From Manihot esculenta (taxonomy: Eukaryota; Streptophyta; Magnoliopsida; Malpighiales; Euphorbiaceae), in assembly GCF_001659605.2 (NCBI RefSeq), contig NC_035164.2, forward strand, positions 1,327,001 through 1,391,000: a stretch of 64,000 bases of DNA, in the 5' to 3' direction. The number at the start of each line of letters is the position of its first letter. Position 1 is the stretch's first letter. Both the position numbers and the translations under genes were made by a program. Shown here one piece after another: positions 22,001-35,004 of the stretch. The notes beneath the pieces are model-generated. The model was not told the DNA's origin. It did no database searches and was given only the letters and a program-made list of their open reading frames with translations.

Positions 22001-25000
22001 GATTAAATTATATGGACGTTCAGGAGCAAACAAGACAATAGTTAAGGAAATAGAAGAAAGTTGTACTTTTCCTATTCCTTTAACTTGAGTTTGTGAACCA
22101 TTAGCTAAGGTGACTTTAAATGATGTGGAAGTTGAAATAAGAGTAGAGAAAAGATTAAAGAAACTTTAGATGGTGTGGAAGGTAAAATAAGAGTAGAGAA
22201 AAGATTATGATTACTAGAGATGTGATCAGAAGCACCAGAGTCTAGGATTCATGGACCAACAGGTGAAGACTTAGTTAGACAAGGAATTATCGGAGTGAGC
22301 AATGTTGGAAAATGGAGGATTTTGCTTAGCTATTTGGAACTGCAAGTATTCTTTATAGTCTTCTCCAGTTAAAATGATTGAATTTAGTTCTTGAGATTTA
22401 TTTGTAGGTTGTGGAAGCAGGCCTTCTTCATTAGACTGTGCAAGATGAGCTGCTGACTTTTCCAATATTATCGGGTTGATTGGGCCGTGGTGGTCGGCCA
22501 TGCAATGCCCAACATGCATCCCGTGTGTGACCTTTCTTATCACAATAGGAGCAATGAAACTTCTTCCCTTTACCTTTGCGATTTTCTCCTTGTTCTTGAT
22601 TCCCTTGTTGCACTTCCAAAATTGAGGATTCCAAGAGCCTAGCTGACACATCTTCTAAAGTTGGAATAACGGAACCGTCAGTGCAATCGCAATCCAATTA
22701 ATGCCAAAACCATAAAGAATTTATCACGTTTTTCTTGCGCATCAACATCATCAGTAAAAGGCATAAGAGAATTAAATTCATCTTTCAGAGTTTCTACTTG
22801 ACCCAAGTAATTAGCCATATCCTGATGATTTTGTTGTAAGTGAAACATATCTGATACAACCTCATAGATGCGTTGTATGTCATTAGTATACAATGTTTTG
22901 GCCTTAGTCCAAACCTTACAACAAGTTTTGCATGACTGAAACGGAGTAAGCAATTTTGGATCTAACGAATGCCATACTACATACTACATAGTTGAGCATC
23001 AATCTTAACCCAGTTGGTTCTATCATTGGCAGTGATATCAATGACATTTTTTGTTAAATGATCATCGTACCCCTGTTCTAAAAACCATAATTCTACGGAT
23101 GTAGCCCAAGACATATAATTATTACTTCCTTGTAATTTCACCGTAGCAATTGAAAAGAAAGGTTTAAGGGACTCAGAACCTGTATTGATGGTGTTTTGCT
23201 TCTCAGGCATGTCGAGAGAGATTCTGGAACAATAAGGGACTGAATAGGAATTTGAATCTTCCAAACAAGGAAGATTTGTGCTTGTGAACAGTAAATCCGA
23301 TGCTACTGTTCTCAAGGGGCGTGTGAAGACGGGTTGCGCAAGTGACCAGACCTACTGAGTTGGAGTTGCCAGTGCAGCGCCGGGCGACGCTGGAGGAAGA
23401 GTTGTCGGCGTGAAATGGTCGCTGGAGGATGGTTCATGTGCCGGCGCGTGTACTGAAGACATATTGCTTTGAGCAGCGCGTGGGACCGGTTCTGGCAATG
23501 ATGCTTCATCGGGAAGTTCGGAAGCCGATGAGGAGGATGGGCTAGGTGTTTAGACCAACTGATTTTCTGAAAGTCTCCAAAGCAAGGTGGCAGATCTGCC
23601 ACTCACAGGTGAACTAAGTTTTTTGATTGATCTGCCGCTCACAAGTGAACCTAGTTTCTTGGCTGAAACGGACGATGAAAAGAAGCAGAAGTTTTGAGAG
23701 AAAATATTTGATTAGTCCCCTCAAGCCAATTGGGGCCGACAAGAAGGATGGGCTAGGTGTTTAGACCAACTGATTTTCTGAAAGTATCCAAAGCAAGGTG
23801 GCAGATCTACCACTCACAGGTGAACTAAGTTTTTTGATTGATCTGCCGCTCACAAGTGAACCTAGTTTCTTGGCTGAAACGGACGATGAAAAGAAGAAGC
23901 AGAAGTTTTGAGAGAAAATATTTGATTAGTCCCCTCAAGTCAATTGGGGTATATATATTACTTACAAGAGTACATATTAGGTAAGAAAATAAATTAATTT
24001 CCTAATATTAGTCTAATTATATCTCAATTATATCACATAATCAGATCCCTAATTATCACTACAAGTCTAGGTTATTTACAAAAAGAATCTCAACAGTTAT
24101 AAATTTAGAGAAAGGAAAGATTCAATTTTTTTTGGTCTGACTCATCAGGTGGTTCAAGAAAGATTTCTGGTGTGTATTATGCTGATGATTCTCAGCTTCC
24201 TATCAGAAGTAGACAGATGGTTTGGAGAGCTGCAGTTGAGAAGAGTAAGAATGCATCACAGCTAGCTCTTCAGGTTTGTTAACAATAATTATCTATTAAT
24301 TGCTTCTATCCTTCATATATTACAAAAATAATAATGTGTTAGTTGCTTATCAACCCCCCTCCCTGTTAGTATATGAGGCTCTTATGATGTTTTACTTCTT
24401 CAAGTCTTGAAAATGCTGTTGGAATTTGCATCAGGTTAGATACCTAGACATTCATGTGAGGTGGAATGATCTTGTTCGTCCTGATCAGAGTCTTCAGGAT
24501 GGGAAAGGTCCAGAGACAGAAGCCTCCTTCTTTAGAAACGCTATCATTTGTGATAAGAAAACTGATGATAGCAAGGTTAAATATGGAGTAGCTTTTGGGA
24601 ATCAAAAACATCTCCCTTCCCGCATCATGAAGAATATAATTGAAGTAGAGCAAAGTGCAGATGGAAAGGAGAAATACTGGTTTTTTGAAACACATGTTCC
24701 TCTATATTTGATCAAAGAGTATGAAGAAAAGGTTGACAAGGTGTTTTTGCCATCGGCTAATAAATCTTTGAATGAACTATCTGAGTTACAGAGAAGGCAA
24801 CTGAAAGCTTCCCGCAGGGATATATTTTTATATCTTGCTAATAAGAGAGATAAATTGGAGAGATGCTCTTGTGCATCATGCCAACAGGATGTCTTACTTA
24901 GGTAATTTTTTGACATTGCCATACTCTACTTTTCCCCTTTTTTTCCTGCCTCAACTTGCTCTATGCTTAATTTTCTTTCCTGTGATCTTCAGGAATACAG

Positions 25001-28000
25001 TCAAGTGCAGTGATTGCCAAGGTACGTCCTGAGCTCCCACTCTTAACTACCCTCTCTTTCATTTCTTTAATGTTTAATTCTACAAGCTCTTTATAACATC
25101 AGATAAATTTCTGCTAATCTATGCTGATAATTATAGAAAGGGCTAATAGCACATAAATCCAAATCTTTTTGACTTTTTGCATTTTAATCCACTAGTTCTT
25201 GTCACAATTGACCAAAATTTTAAATTTTAAAGAAATTTATCCACATTAATCATTTGGGGGAAGTGTGTCCCATCCGTGGCATACCACTTGTCTTTTCTAA
25301 TATTATTAGAGATGGGTCCCATCTTTCTTATAAAAAATTGATTATATACAATCCTAGCCGAAATCAAATTAAAACTAGAGAAGAACCTAATTAAACCTAA
25401 CAGAATTATTTTTTCCAGTCTAGAAAAATCAAAATTGATGTTAAATAACCGTGCTTAATTAAAATTCTGCATTTTCAGTTCATCCCTTCCTCGACTTCTC
25501 AAATTTCAGTTTCGAATCAATTACAATGACACTCTAAAATCCACTTTCAGTTTAATAATTTCATTTAACTTCCTTCAAGATAGGTGTGAAATAACTCAAT
25601 TACAATTAGAAAAAAAGAAAGAGAAAGAAGAATGAAAAAAAATTGCAAAACAACATCGATGATGAGGGATGCAAGGTAACACTGCCATGCTTGGAGGTTT
25701 GGTACTTCTTTGACAATCTTTGGCAGGAGGTCATGCTCGCTCCACAATGATCCTCTTTCAAATATTGCTAGTGGCCATCGTCGAGGTTTGAAACTCCTGC
25801 TCCAAAGTTTCTCATTCATGAATGGGTTTGCCCTTACTGTCACACCTCCTTGGGCTGCTCACTGAAACATCTCCTCCTCTGATTGTCTCTTGAAGGAGGA
25901 ATGCATGGAGCGAAGAAACCATGCTTGTACTCAAATCAATATAAAAAGAAGAAGAAAAAGAAGAGGTGGTGGCAGTAGAGGCAAATTAGATGAGATGAGT
26001 GATAAATTAGGGTTAGGATACTTTTGTGTGTACAACATACCTTTAAAAATTAATTTGGTTTGGTTATTTTGGTTTTTGATTGAAAAAATCAAATCAAATG
26101 GAAAATCAAATTGAAAATTGCTCACTTTAGTATTTAAAATGTCAGGTTGGAAAGTGGGACCTGCCTTTAATAATAAAAAAAGACATGCAGCATGCCACTT
26201 TGATGGGGCACACTTCACCTAAATTGGATTTTTAATTTGGATAAAATTTCTTCAAAATTTGAAAATATAGTCAATTATGCCAAAATTAAAACTAGTGGAT
26301 TGAAATGCAAAAGCTTGAAAAGCCTTGGATTTTATGTACTAGTAGGCCTTATAGAATAGAACACATATTTATTATAGCATAATATATTATTGGTTATTAT
26401 GTTATTTGTTCTCTCCAACCCTAATAACATACAGTAGTTTTTCTCCCGGAAATTTACAGTTCATGTAACTTCTTAAATTGACTTTTTGAAAATCACCATT
26501 ACATGTCCTCTTTTTCATGTGAGAAAAGGTTTCTGGCACATAGGACATGCCACCTTATAGTTGGTCTGTTTGTTTTGTAAGTCGGGAGAGACTGGAAAGA
26601 TATGTCAAGCAATATTTTGTTAAGAGAATTGGTAGGCATCTTTCTATTTTATTCACATGCATGTAGAGCTAATTAGCAAGGAACCTTAGTATTTATCAAG
26701 TACTATTTCAGAAGATGTCTATAAAAAGTTCCACTTGCAAATTAGGTACAACGTTATAGATGTTCAAAAGATTTGAGTATTCTGTAAAGCTATATATCTT
26801 GTAGCAGTTGAAATATAATAATTTGTGCCAGTTTAACATTAATGCATGTTTGATTTTTGGCAAAGATGTACACTTGGATTCTCACTTTTTTCTGTCTGAC
26901 TTATGTGATCAGCATTTAAATTTGAACTTTTGTCTTTTGATGAAACAGCTGTCTACTTTCAAGTAAAAGAATTTGTTAGTCCTTACTTTTTTATTTAGGG
27001 ATTAACTGGTTTTTTTATGTAAAATTTCAGAACAAAAAGGTTTCTCCATTTGGAAATTCAGGGAATATAATGTAATGAAAAGAGTGAAAGGTAGTTAAAA
27101 GGCCAAATATATACTTAAACACATGTACTGTTGAGATTTTGTCAATCACACACCTCAACTAATTTTGTTACCTATTAGCCTGAAGTCATAAAATTGTATG
27201 TTAGCAGAAAGTGTGTTCTCACGCTTATGGAGGAGGTTGGATAGCTATTTTCCTGCTAACATGGCAGATGCAATGGCTAGTTGGCACTCCTCAAAAAATG
27301 ATAATCTTCTCCCTTTTTCTCCTTAGCCTCCATTTTATCGCAAGAAGGAACTTCTTTGCAACAGCTTCATTTTCAAATAAGCAGGGCTTCAAAATCTCCC
27401 CACGACTTTTTCTACATATCCTCTGAATGTGGAAATAACATAATTCTTGCCATGCTCATCTGACGGGTGTCATACTCATCATCCCCTTCCTTTCTGGGCC
27501 TCAATTGCTCAAAATTTAAAAAAAATTGATGAGAATTCAAAGAAGCCACACATTGATTTATTGCATTCTTTAAAGCAAAAACTAAATAGTACAGATGCCT
27601 ATGTATTTTAGCCAAAGTTAAAAAGTCAACAGCCACAAATTTTACTGTTGAGAACTAGTATTTGTGTATATCAAGCCAAATTGGGGTATTTGGTAAAATT
27701 ATAGATGCATAATGTTCTGTTGCTTAGTCTACCAAGACAACCTATTCTTAAGAATTTAATTGATTATATTTTGGGGTGAGCAGTTTTCAATTGTAATCAG
27801 AAAGCCAAACTGGTTTAATTTGGTTTAGAGTTCATTGGTTCAGTTTTCATTGCAGTTCGTTTAGTTAAGTTTGAAAAAAAAAAAAACAAACCGATTATAG
27901 TTTATGCATAAATTGAGTCGTTTTGCATTCCTATCCATAAAAGCCGTACCCTTATCTCTGCTGTTACTTGTTCCTTTGCTGCTTGAGTCCCAAATCCTCC

Positions 28001-29967
28001 CTTCTCTTTCTATGGGTGTGTATTGATTAACTTAACTAAATTTTGACTAACTGACTAAAATGCTAACCAAACCAAACTGGGAAATTGAATTATAACCAAA
28101 CCAGTTGATCAAACAGGTATAGGTTTGGCACTGTTGACCTCTTTAGATCTATTCTGTCCAGTTACTAATAAAATGCATTTTGGATTTTTTTTTTTTCTGA
28201 ATTCAATTTGGTTTGGAATTGAGCTGACCATTAGCACACATTTATAATTATTTTGCAATTGCAAAGTTAATTTACAAACTGGCAAATATGTTACTTGTGT
28301 TAACAGAACTTCAGGAGTCCTTCCAAATATGTGCTTCCCATTTATTGGCTAGTTAAGCTGTTGACAAGTTAAATTTCTTGAATGGTCATGCAAACATTTT
28401 CCTGTTCTATGTTATGGTTGCACTAATGGGTTTCTTGCCATTCTCTGCCAGGCTATTGTCATAAAGACTGCACTATAGGTACAAGAGGTTATATGAATGA
28501 GGAAGTTGAATTCATGATTACCTGCAAGCAGTGTTACAATGCCAAAGCTGTTTCTCTTGAAAACAGTAATGAGTCTCCGACTACTCCCTTGCCCTTCCAA
28601 GGGCAAGATCCTCATAATATACCGACAGCCACCAAAATCACAAGGATTAAATTTCGTAATCAACCACTAGTGTCTATCAGAACCCAAGAGAGCAGTTCTG
28701 AGATGAAACAAACTACTCCTAGTTTGGCATCAAAAAACCGAAATAGATTATGTAGTTGGGGTGTCATTTGGATGAAAAAGAACATTGACACGGGAATTGA
28801 TTTCAGGCGTGAGAACATTCTTCTCAAGGGAAATTCAGAGAGTTTGAAGCCTGTTTGTAATCTTTGCAAAAAGCCATATAATCGTGATCTGATGTATATC
28901 CATTGTGAAACTTGCAACAGTAAGCATTCACCATAATCCACATGCTGGTTGCTATTTCTATTTAAAACAAAATGCTTACTTTAATTTTTGTTTTACAAAG
29001 CATATGTATTTGGCTTCATGCAGGTTGGTTTCATGCTGAAGCTGTAGGACTTGATGAGTCAAAACTTTCAGATGTGGTGGGATTCAAATGTTGCAGGTGT
29101 CGTAGAATAAAATCACCTAAGTGTCCTTATGATAACCCTGAAGATGAGAAGCCAGTGAGCCATAAGCCAGGTGAGAGGGTGTTGAAGAAAGGTCATATAA
29201 GAGTTGGCAATGATTCTGGAACTGTTGTCAGATCTAAAATGTGTGAGCCCACTACTCCGATGTTTCCCATGGAGGAAGTGTTGGTGCAAGAAGATGATTC
29301 GCTGTTGTCCGTTTCTAGATTTGAACAAGTAACGGACAACAATTCTAGAGCAGAGCTTGAGTGGAATGCTGCTGGACAGGGACCGCAGAAGCTACCAGTC
29401 AGAAGGCATACAAAGCCTCAATTAAATTCTGAAGATATGTTTGAGAACAACCACCTTGCAGAATCATGTGTGCCGGTTGACAGGAATAACCTCATGAACC
29501 CTAAAGAGGAGTTACCTTCTTGTGCGGAGTGGGATGTTTCCAATTGTCTTGAAGGAGAGGTGATGTTTGACTATGAAGGTATGAACTATGAGGATATGGA
29601 GTTTGAACCTCAGACGTACTTCTCTTTTACAGAGTTGCTGGCATCTGATGACAGTGGCCAGTTGGATGGGTTTGATGCTTCAGTGAATGTTTTAGGAAAC
29701 TCAGAAAATCAGTCTTGTACAGTTTCACATGATGGATTTCTTGAACAAAGCGCGATGGATATATCTGTTGATCAGCAGGAACTGGTGAGTGCTCCCCAGT
29801 CAACCATTAATACTAAGCAATGTAAGATGTGTTTACACTCGGAACCAGTCCCTGATCTTTCATGTGAGATTTGCAACTTGGTGATACACAGTCATTGTTC
29901 TCCTTGGGTAGAGTCCTCATCTCCAGAAGGCACCTGGAGCTGTGGTAATTGCAGAGAATGGCGGTAG
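13047..29967 (+). CDS. DDT domain and PHD-finger protein, PTM-like (1693 aa, 9 coding exons)
   Basis: A putative nuclear chromatin-binding regulator. Coding exons are 13047-13876, 14047-14754, 15984-17205, 18431-18719, 24149-24273, 24435-24901, 24993-25021, 28452-28919 and 29024-29967. All junctions are GT-AG, phases agree, and no stop occurs in 1693 codons. Visible domains in order: AT-hook (residues 7-18, KRGRGRPRKRR); Tudor-like barrel (45-92); DDT (about 200-262); WHIM-like segment (about 277-340); PHD finger (about 429-475, CRLCGMDGTLLCCDGC); a CxxC-like cluster (about 822-840); three further cysteine/histidine-rich modules (about 1200-1240, 1355-1415, 1643-1691), the last a C-terminal PHD. 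The order matches Arabidopsis PTM and its paralogues. PTM itself is known for C-terminal transmembrane helices and chloroplast-to-nucleus signalling. I see none here: the protein ends in the last PHD. Hence PTM-like, not PTM. Alternative: another DDT-PHD paralogue. Confidence 0.9.
14860..15810. mobile_element. Putative TIR element in intron 2 of the PTM-like coding region
   Basis: The left end (taaactttaatttgtaacacatagcccctccaa region, 14878-14912) is mirrored by the right end, whose reverse complement (15750-15810) shares taaactt-aa-ttgtaaca and the cccttcaa block. The interior is pyrimidine-rich (about 15010-15310) without a transposase. Borders are approximate and no clear target duplication is found. 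Confidence 0.45.
17717..17996. repeat. Tandem duplication, 145-bp period
   Basis: Copy 1 (17717-17851) and copy 2 (17862-17996) both run from the cttgtagtc block to accaacatgc, with a few substitutions. They lie in the intron between exons ending at 17205 and starting at 18431. A weaker 80-bp-scale repetition follows at 18165-18315 (aaatgagat and gattccaa blocks). Confidence 0.9.
19150..23315 (-). pseudogene. copia gag-pol polyprotein remnant
   Basis: Fragments on the minus strand, in order: gag with the LQGSNNYMSW motif (about 23250-22980); zinc knuckle CSYCDKKGHTRDAC (about 22570-22500); pre-integrase HKRLGHPS (about 21830); integrase core with [15 protein letters not shown] (about 21400-21330); reverse transcriptase with DIKNAFLHGEL (about 20300) and YVDD at 20028-20039; RNase H-proximal region (19868-19563). 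The frame is broken by many stops and shifts (for example at 22270, 21950, 21480 and 20148), so it cannot encode an active polyprotein. Confidence 0.88.
23534..23955. repeat. 211-bp tandem duplication spanning the copia 5' leader and LTR start
   Basis: 23534-23744 and 23745-23955 repeat with a 211-bp offset (ggatgggctaggtg at 23536 and 23747; gacgatgaaa at 23671 and 23882). The first copy holds a 70-bp LTR stub (23664-23735) that breaks off at caattgggg; the second runs on into the full 5' LTR. Confidence 0.88.
25140..26348. mobile_element. MULE-type non-autonomous element (1209 bp) in an intron of the PTM-like gene
   Basis: It has long terminal inverted repeats of about 190 bp: the left end (25140-25330) and the reverse complement of 26160-26348 share gct-ata-cacataaa-tcc, ttttgcatt-caatccactagtt, and a block with gaagtgtgycccatc. 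It is flanked by a 9-bp duplication with one mismatch (ttatagaaa 25131-25139, ttatagaat 26349-26357), as in Mutator-like elements. No transposase is recognised. The interior has a 90-codon open stretch on the minus strand (25843-25565) that looks protein-like at its start. Confidence 0.8.
26349..28451. other. Remainder of the intron before exon 28452-28919
   Basis: Mostly plain AT-rich intron. 27770-28250 has an imperfect inverted organisation rich in ggtttggtt/aaccaaacc words, with GGTGAGCA-like and TGGTCAGC-like ends, possibly an old hAT-like MITE. I could not find a target duplication. Confidence 0.35.
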
Positions 29968-31541
29968 GCTACTCCAACGTTGTTGTCTCATTGAGCGTGG
30001 GGTTTTTGGCTGGACACGGTGATGCAATAGAGAAGTTATATTGGACAAGGGCTGTGAACTAAAACCATACTTGACTAGCATATTGAGGTTGTGCATATTA
30101 ATGGAAAAGATGATGATGGACTATTTTGATTCTTCGTGACTGAGGTTGCTTTTGTAAAATGTGGACTGGGGATGAGGTGGATACTTCAGGGCAGAGTTTC
30201 TCCCCTTTAATTCTACTTACAGAATCAAAATCCTATGTGAAGTCCCGACTATTTTTTACTGGGATCTAATTGGTTCGCTTCACAACCTCGCAGATAGTTC
30301 CCTTCATGGGAGATAAGCAGGTGTTTTTTTTTACTTGTGCTTATCTGATTTACCTTGCTTGTATAGATCACGTTTGCAGCCCATTTTTTTTTTCCCCATG
30401 AGATCAGCTTTTTAGAAGAATTTTATGAGATAAAGTTCAAAAGCATGATTTCTACATTATTTTTGTGGAGCTTTTGGAATGTGCCTAAATAAATTTAATG
30501 ATTAGGTGGAGACGTATTCACAGAGCCTCACAGCTTCTCCTTTGTACTTTACTGAACACTAAATTTTCTTTTTCTTCCCCACCCCAATATATTACGTCCG
30601 AATGTAACTGGGAAATTAAAGTTCAGAAACTGTCGTGCAATAACACCTATAATTAAGGTAGGTGAAGTTTAGCCTTAAAAAATACCGCTTAGCATCATCC
30701 GTAATGTAATCACGTTTTGGAGCAAGTAGTGCGGAAAACATAGCTCAAACCCAACAACAAAATTCTCGACTTGGTTGTACTCTCTTTCATCCAGTTGCAA
30801 CATACATTTTATTGATCGATTAGGCCTTGTTGAATTTTAAATCAAACCTAAGAGATCCAAGAGTAGGGAGGCTTGCTTTCGTTTTCCCAGAAAACTTCCA
30901 CTCGAAAAGGTACTGCATCGTACAATCGCCACGAGAATGTGAATAGCAACTATCGCATGCACGATCCATTTGAGTTTAACGGTCTAACCAAAAGCCTGAG
31001 AACATATTGAATAATAATAATAATAATGAAGAAAATGTTGTGCAAAAATACAAAAAGAACAGATCACAAACTGTTGAATTCCCCTATACTCTATTATTGA
31101 AAATATAATTATGCTGAGAATCAAATACAAACTATTACAACTCATTCTACTTCATGTAATATCTTACAATGCCAATGCGGTCAGATTTCCTAGTACATAA
31201 ACCAATCCAGCAGAACTGCCAGAAGAGAATAATAAAATAAGACAAAAATGAAGGAAGAATAAAGAAAGAAAGGAAAAGCATCACCCCAATTGATTAAAAA
31301 AAAAATGAAAAGGAGCCTCACTAAGCACATTACAATTGTGCAAAAGAATCTCAAAATCCATCGGAATTCCACAAATTATGCCGACCTTAAGTTAGCTCAT
31401 CCTTAATTCCGCCAGCCCTTGCATCATAAGTTTCCTGATCCACCTCTTGACTCCAGCGACAAAATGGGTGGGCCAGCTGTATAAATCAAGTTTACACATG
31501 TATACTGAACAAACCTTCACACATCAATTACCTCCATATGA
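29968..31541. other. Convergent 3' regions of the PTM-like and alpha-adaptin genes
   Basis: The PTM-like 3' UTR probably runs to about 30500 (an aataaa lies at 30488). The alpha-adaptin 3' UTR runs on the minus strand from 31541 towards about 31080. No coding sequence is recognised between them. Confidence 0.5.
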
Positions 31542-34500
31542 TTACAGCAAACCAGCCAACATGGCCCCGGGATCCGTCAAAGCCATCACAGGACTAGTTG
31601 GTCGCGCTACCGGAGGTGCTGTTGTAGGTACACGTGGAGCTGTAGGAATGCTAACCAACTGTTCCTTGATGAACTCCTTCAGCCTACAAGTTAAAAGATC
31701 AGAAAGATATAGAAATGATGCCTATCAAGGGGTTAGAAGCACAGCCAAGAATATTATGAATACATACTCGAACGTTAGCGTAGGGTCTCCTGAGGCAACT
31801 GTCATTCGCAACTGTGTTCTATCTGCTGGATCAGTTTCAATTCTTATCTGAAATTATGATATTGAGAAGGATCACCAAACATAATCAGAAAGTTAATTTC
31901 ATTTGACCCAAAGAAGACTGCAAGTGCGTGCTATAAATATGGACCCATCCTCAGTAAACCAAAAGCAAAAGTATGCAGCAATGTAAAAGAAATAGCAGGA
32001 TACAAAAATATAGCATGATTCTCCAGAGAATTGGCACTAAGCAAGGTACACATGCATGGACTTCAAATAAAAAGCTGAACACAGTTCGTTTCAACCTTGA
32101 GAAAAGGTAGATGTACCCAATTCTAGGTGCTACAATATGTGGGACCACTTAGAAAATCTAGTGTTACTTCTACAACAATAATAGGACAGGAACAAATAGC
32201 CAAAAAAAGAAAAGAAAAGAAAAACTCCTACCAAACAAAGCATTGCCCTTGTACTCTCTGAGAAGAAGGTTGTACTTGCAACCAGGTTATTAGGATTTGG
32301 ATCCTAAAACAGAACATGAGACAGTGAACAGCTATTGTGAAATTCCAGGAGGGAAAAAATGAAAAAAAGAAAGAACAGCTTACAAGCCCTGGACAAATCA
32401 TCAATCGGAAACTGTTAAATAGGTTTGCCATTTCCATAAGGAGCAGTGGTCTTACACCTCTGACCTGGACAAATAATAGAAATATATGAGCAAATGCACG
32501 CTAGTAAAAGAAAAAATGATAGGAGAAACTTCTTGTTTACAGATCATACCATATGACCTGTAATTCACAATAACAAATGTGTTGATAGTATATCCTTTAC
32601 TGCAATGAATGAGACGTAAAGGCAAAACTGCTCTAAAGGCAGTCAACCTCAGCTAGTATCTTCTTGTCTAAAAATCAGATTCAATAGACTAAATATAAAA
32701 ATAGACAATATATAATTTGACCTTTGAATTTTACTTGAAAAGTCAATTGGCACCCTTTGTTGTTAACTTTTGACACATGACCTTTATAAAAGTTATATGG
32801 TTTACATAAGCTCCAAATTTTAAGAGTTTACATAATTATATTTTATAAAGTTTAAGAGTTGAATAATTATATTTTAATAAAATTTATATTTTAAATAGTT
32901 ACACTTTTATAAAGTTTAGGTGTTAAAAGTTAAGGACAAGAATATTAGAGTGTTAATTGACTTTTCATGTAAAGGTCAAGGACTAAATTATGTATTTGAC
33001 CTATAAAAAAATCAAATGCAAGGACTTTAGTACATGTTTCTATCCACTAAACGAGGTCTGCCAATGGGAAACTAGAACCAGATAATTGTGATGAAGAAAA
33101 GGTAAAAATGGAGATAAAGAAGCTTTTCTATTTAACAAAAGTCTACATTGCAAACACTAAGGCAAATATACGTACGACTTCTTGAAGCTTCAGAGGTGGC
33201 CCTGAAAGCGATCTCCACTGAGGAAAGAACTCTTCTGCAGACACTGTTATAGGCTGAAGAAATTTGTTAAGAACCGCTGGAAGGCGAAGCTTCACATTAA
33301 CCTAAAAAGGCCCACAAATTCAAGATTTATAAATATAAGCCGACTTTGTAAAGTTTAGAGATATGAAGCATAACATAGGGCTTCTTGTCTTTTTTTGGGT
33401 TACAAGAAACTTATTTGTCAATTTGAGTCCATGGTAAACTTATTTGACTCCACACCTGACAGGCGCCCAATATTTTTTTTTAAAAAGCTTGCACAAGACT
33501 GCGCAGCAGGCTTGATTTAAAAAAAAAAAAAAATTTATTTTTTAATTATTATTATATTATAATAATATATTTATATTTATATTATATTATATTAATTTAA
33601 TAATATTATTTATAACATTTTTTATAATAACAAATATTTTTTTATTATTAATATATTATATTATAATAATATATTATATTATAATAATATATTTATTATT
33701 TTTAACAAATTAGTTTTGTAGTACTGAAATTAAATAGTACCCATTACAAATTTACTGAATAATTTTTTACAAAATTCTCTCCTGCAATATAAACAGTTTA
33801 TTATTTTTTATAGTAACCTCTACTGGTTGAATATTTTTTATAATAATCCTTATATTTTTTTAATACTCCTTATTTTTATAACATTAAATATATTATATTA
33901 ATATTTAGTGTTAATATAAAAATATTTTAACTGTTATATTATATATTATAGTAATATATTTTATTATACATATTATAAAATATATTTAGTTAGTTTTGTT
34001 TATTTTTTACGGTACCCTTTAATTTTTATAATATTATTAAATATATTTTATATAACAGTTAATGTTTGTTAATATAAAAATATTTTTAATTTTATATTAT
34101 ATATATTGTAATAAAAATATATTTTATTATACATATTATAAAATATATTTAACTATATTATTAATATTTAAATAAAAAAAATTACAGATACTATCTAATT
34201 TCAGTACTATAATATTAATATTATATTACAAATAGACGTATAAAGCTACTTGAGAACAACCTTAAACTTGATTTTTATAACTTTAAATATTTATATTAAT
34301 TTAATTTATTTATTTATCTATTTCTCTTTGATAAATTATAAGGAGTAATCTCGTACACATATATCATTTCATAACCCCAAATATCTCTTGCATAACTCCA
34401 AATATTTCTAGGACAGTTTCCTTTGTCATCGAATTTTAGATATTTCTCTGAACAATCTTAAAAATATTTATAACATAATTTTTGTAATGAATAATATTTT

Positions 34501-34973
34501 ATTATATTTTATATCTTAGTTTTATAAAACTAAAATTAGATAGTACTTGTAATATGCTTAATAGTGAACATTTATAACTGGTACTATTTAATATAAATAA
34601 TTAAAAAATAAAAGTAAAAACCTTTTTTTTTCTAATAATTATTTATATAATATAAATAAAATTTTGTAAAAAAATATAATAACTATATATCAATAAACTT
34701 ATAACTGATACTATTTAATTACATTGTTACTATACTAATATATTAAAGATAATAAAAATAATAAAATATACTATGAAAAATAATTAAAAATATTTATTAT
34801 TGTAAAAAATTATATTATAAATAATATTATCAAATTAATATAACAAAGTATATTATTATAATATAATAATAATTAAAAAATTTAAAAATAAAACCATTTA
34901 ATTTCTTTTTTTTGAAAAAAATAAAGCCTGCGAGAAGGGTTTTAAACTTTTAAAGCTCTACTCCGTATGCTTT

Positions 34974-35004
<31 letters not shown>

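Larger units (their letters stand above)
18843..24095 (-). mobile_element. Ty1/copia LTR retrotransposon, decayed, in an intron of the PTM-like gene
   Basis: LTRs are 18843-19078 and 23875-24095. The element is flanked by GTTAT direct repeats (18838-18842 and 24096-24100), which fix the borders as TG...CA. A polypurine tract (minus strand) lies at 19079-19087. Internal coding remnants on the minus strand follow copia order. The two LTRs differ by many substitutions and indels, so this is an older copy than the elements in the alpha-adaptin gene. The right end lies only 53 bp before exon 24149-24273. Confidence 0.93.

Noticed and set aside
27770..28290. hAT-like MITE in the last long PTM-like intron
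   Set aside because: The ends are only weakly inverted and no target duplication was found; left as a remark rather than a call.
31447..31851. 134-codon plus-strand frame opposite the alpha-adaptin 3' end
   Set aside because: It is antisense to the last two exons of alpha-adaptin, which explain the sequence fully.
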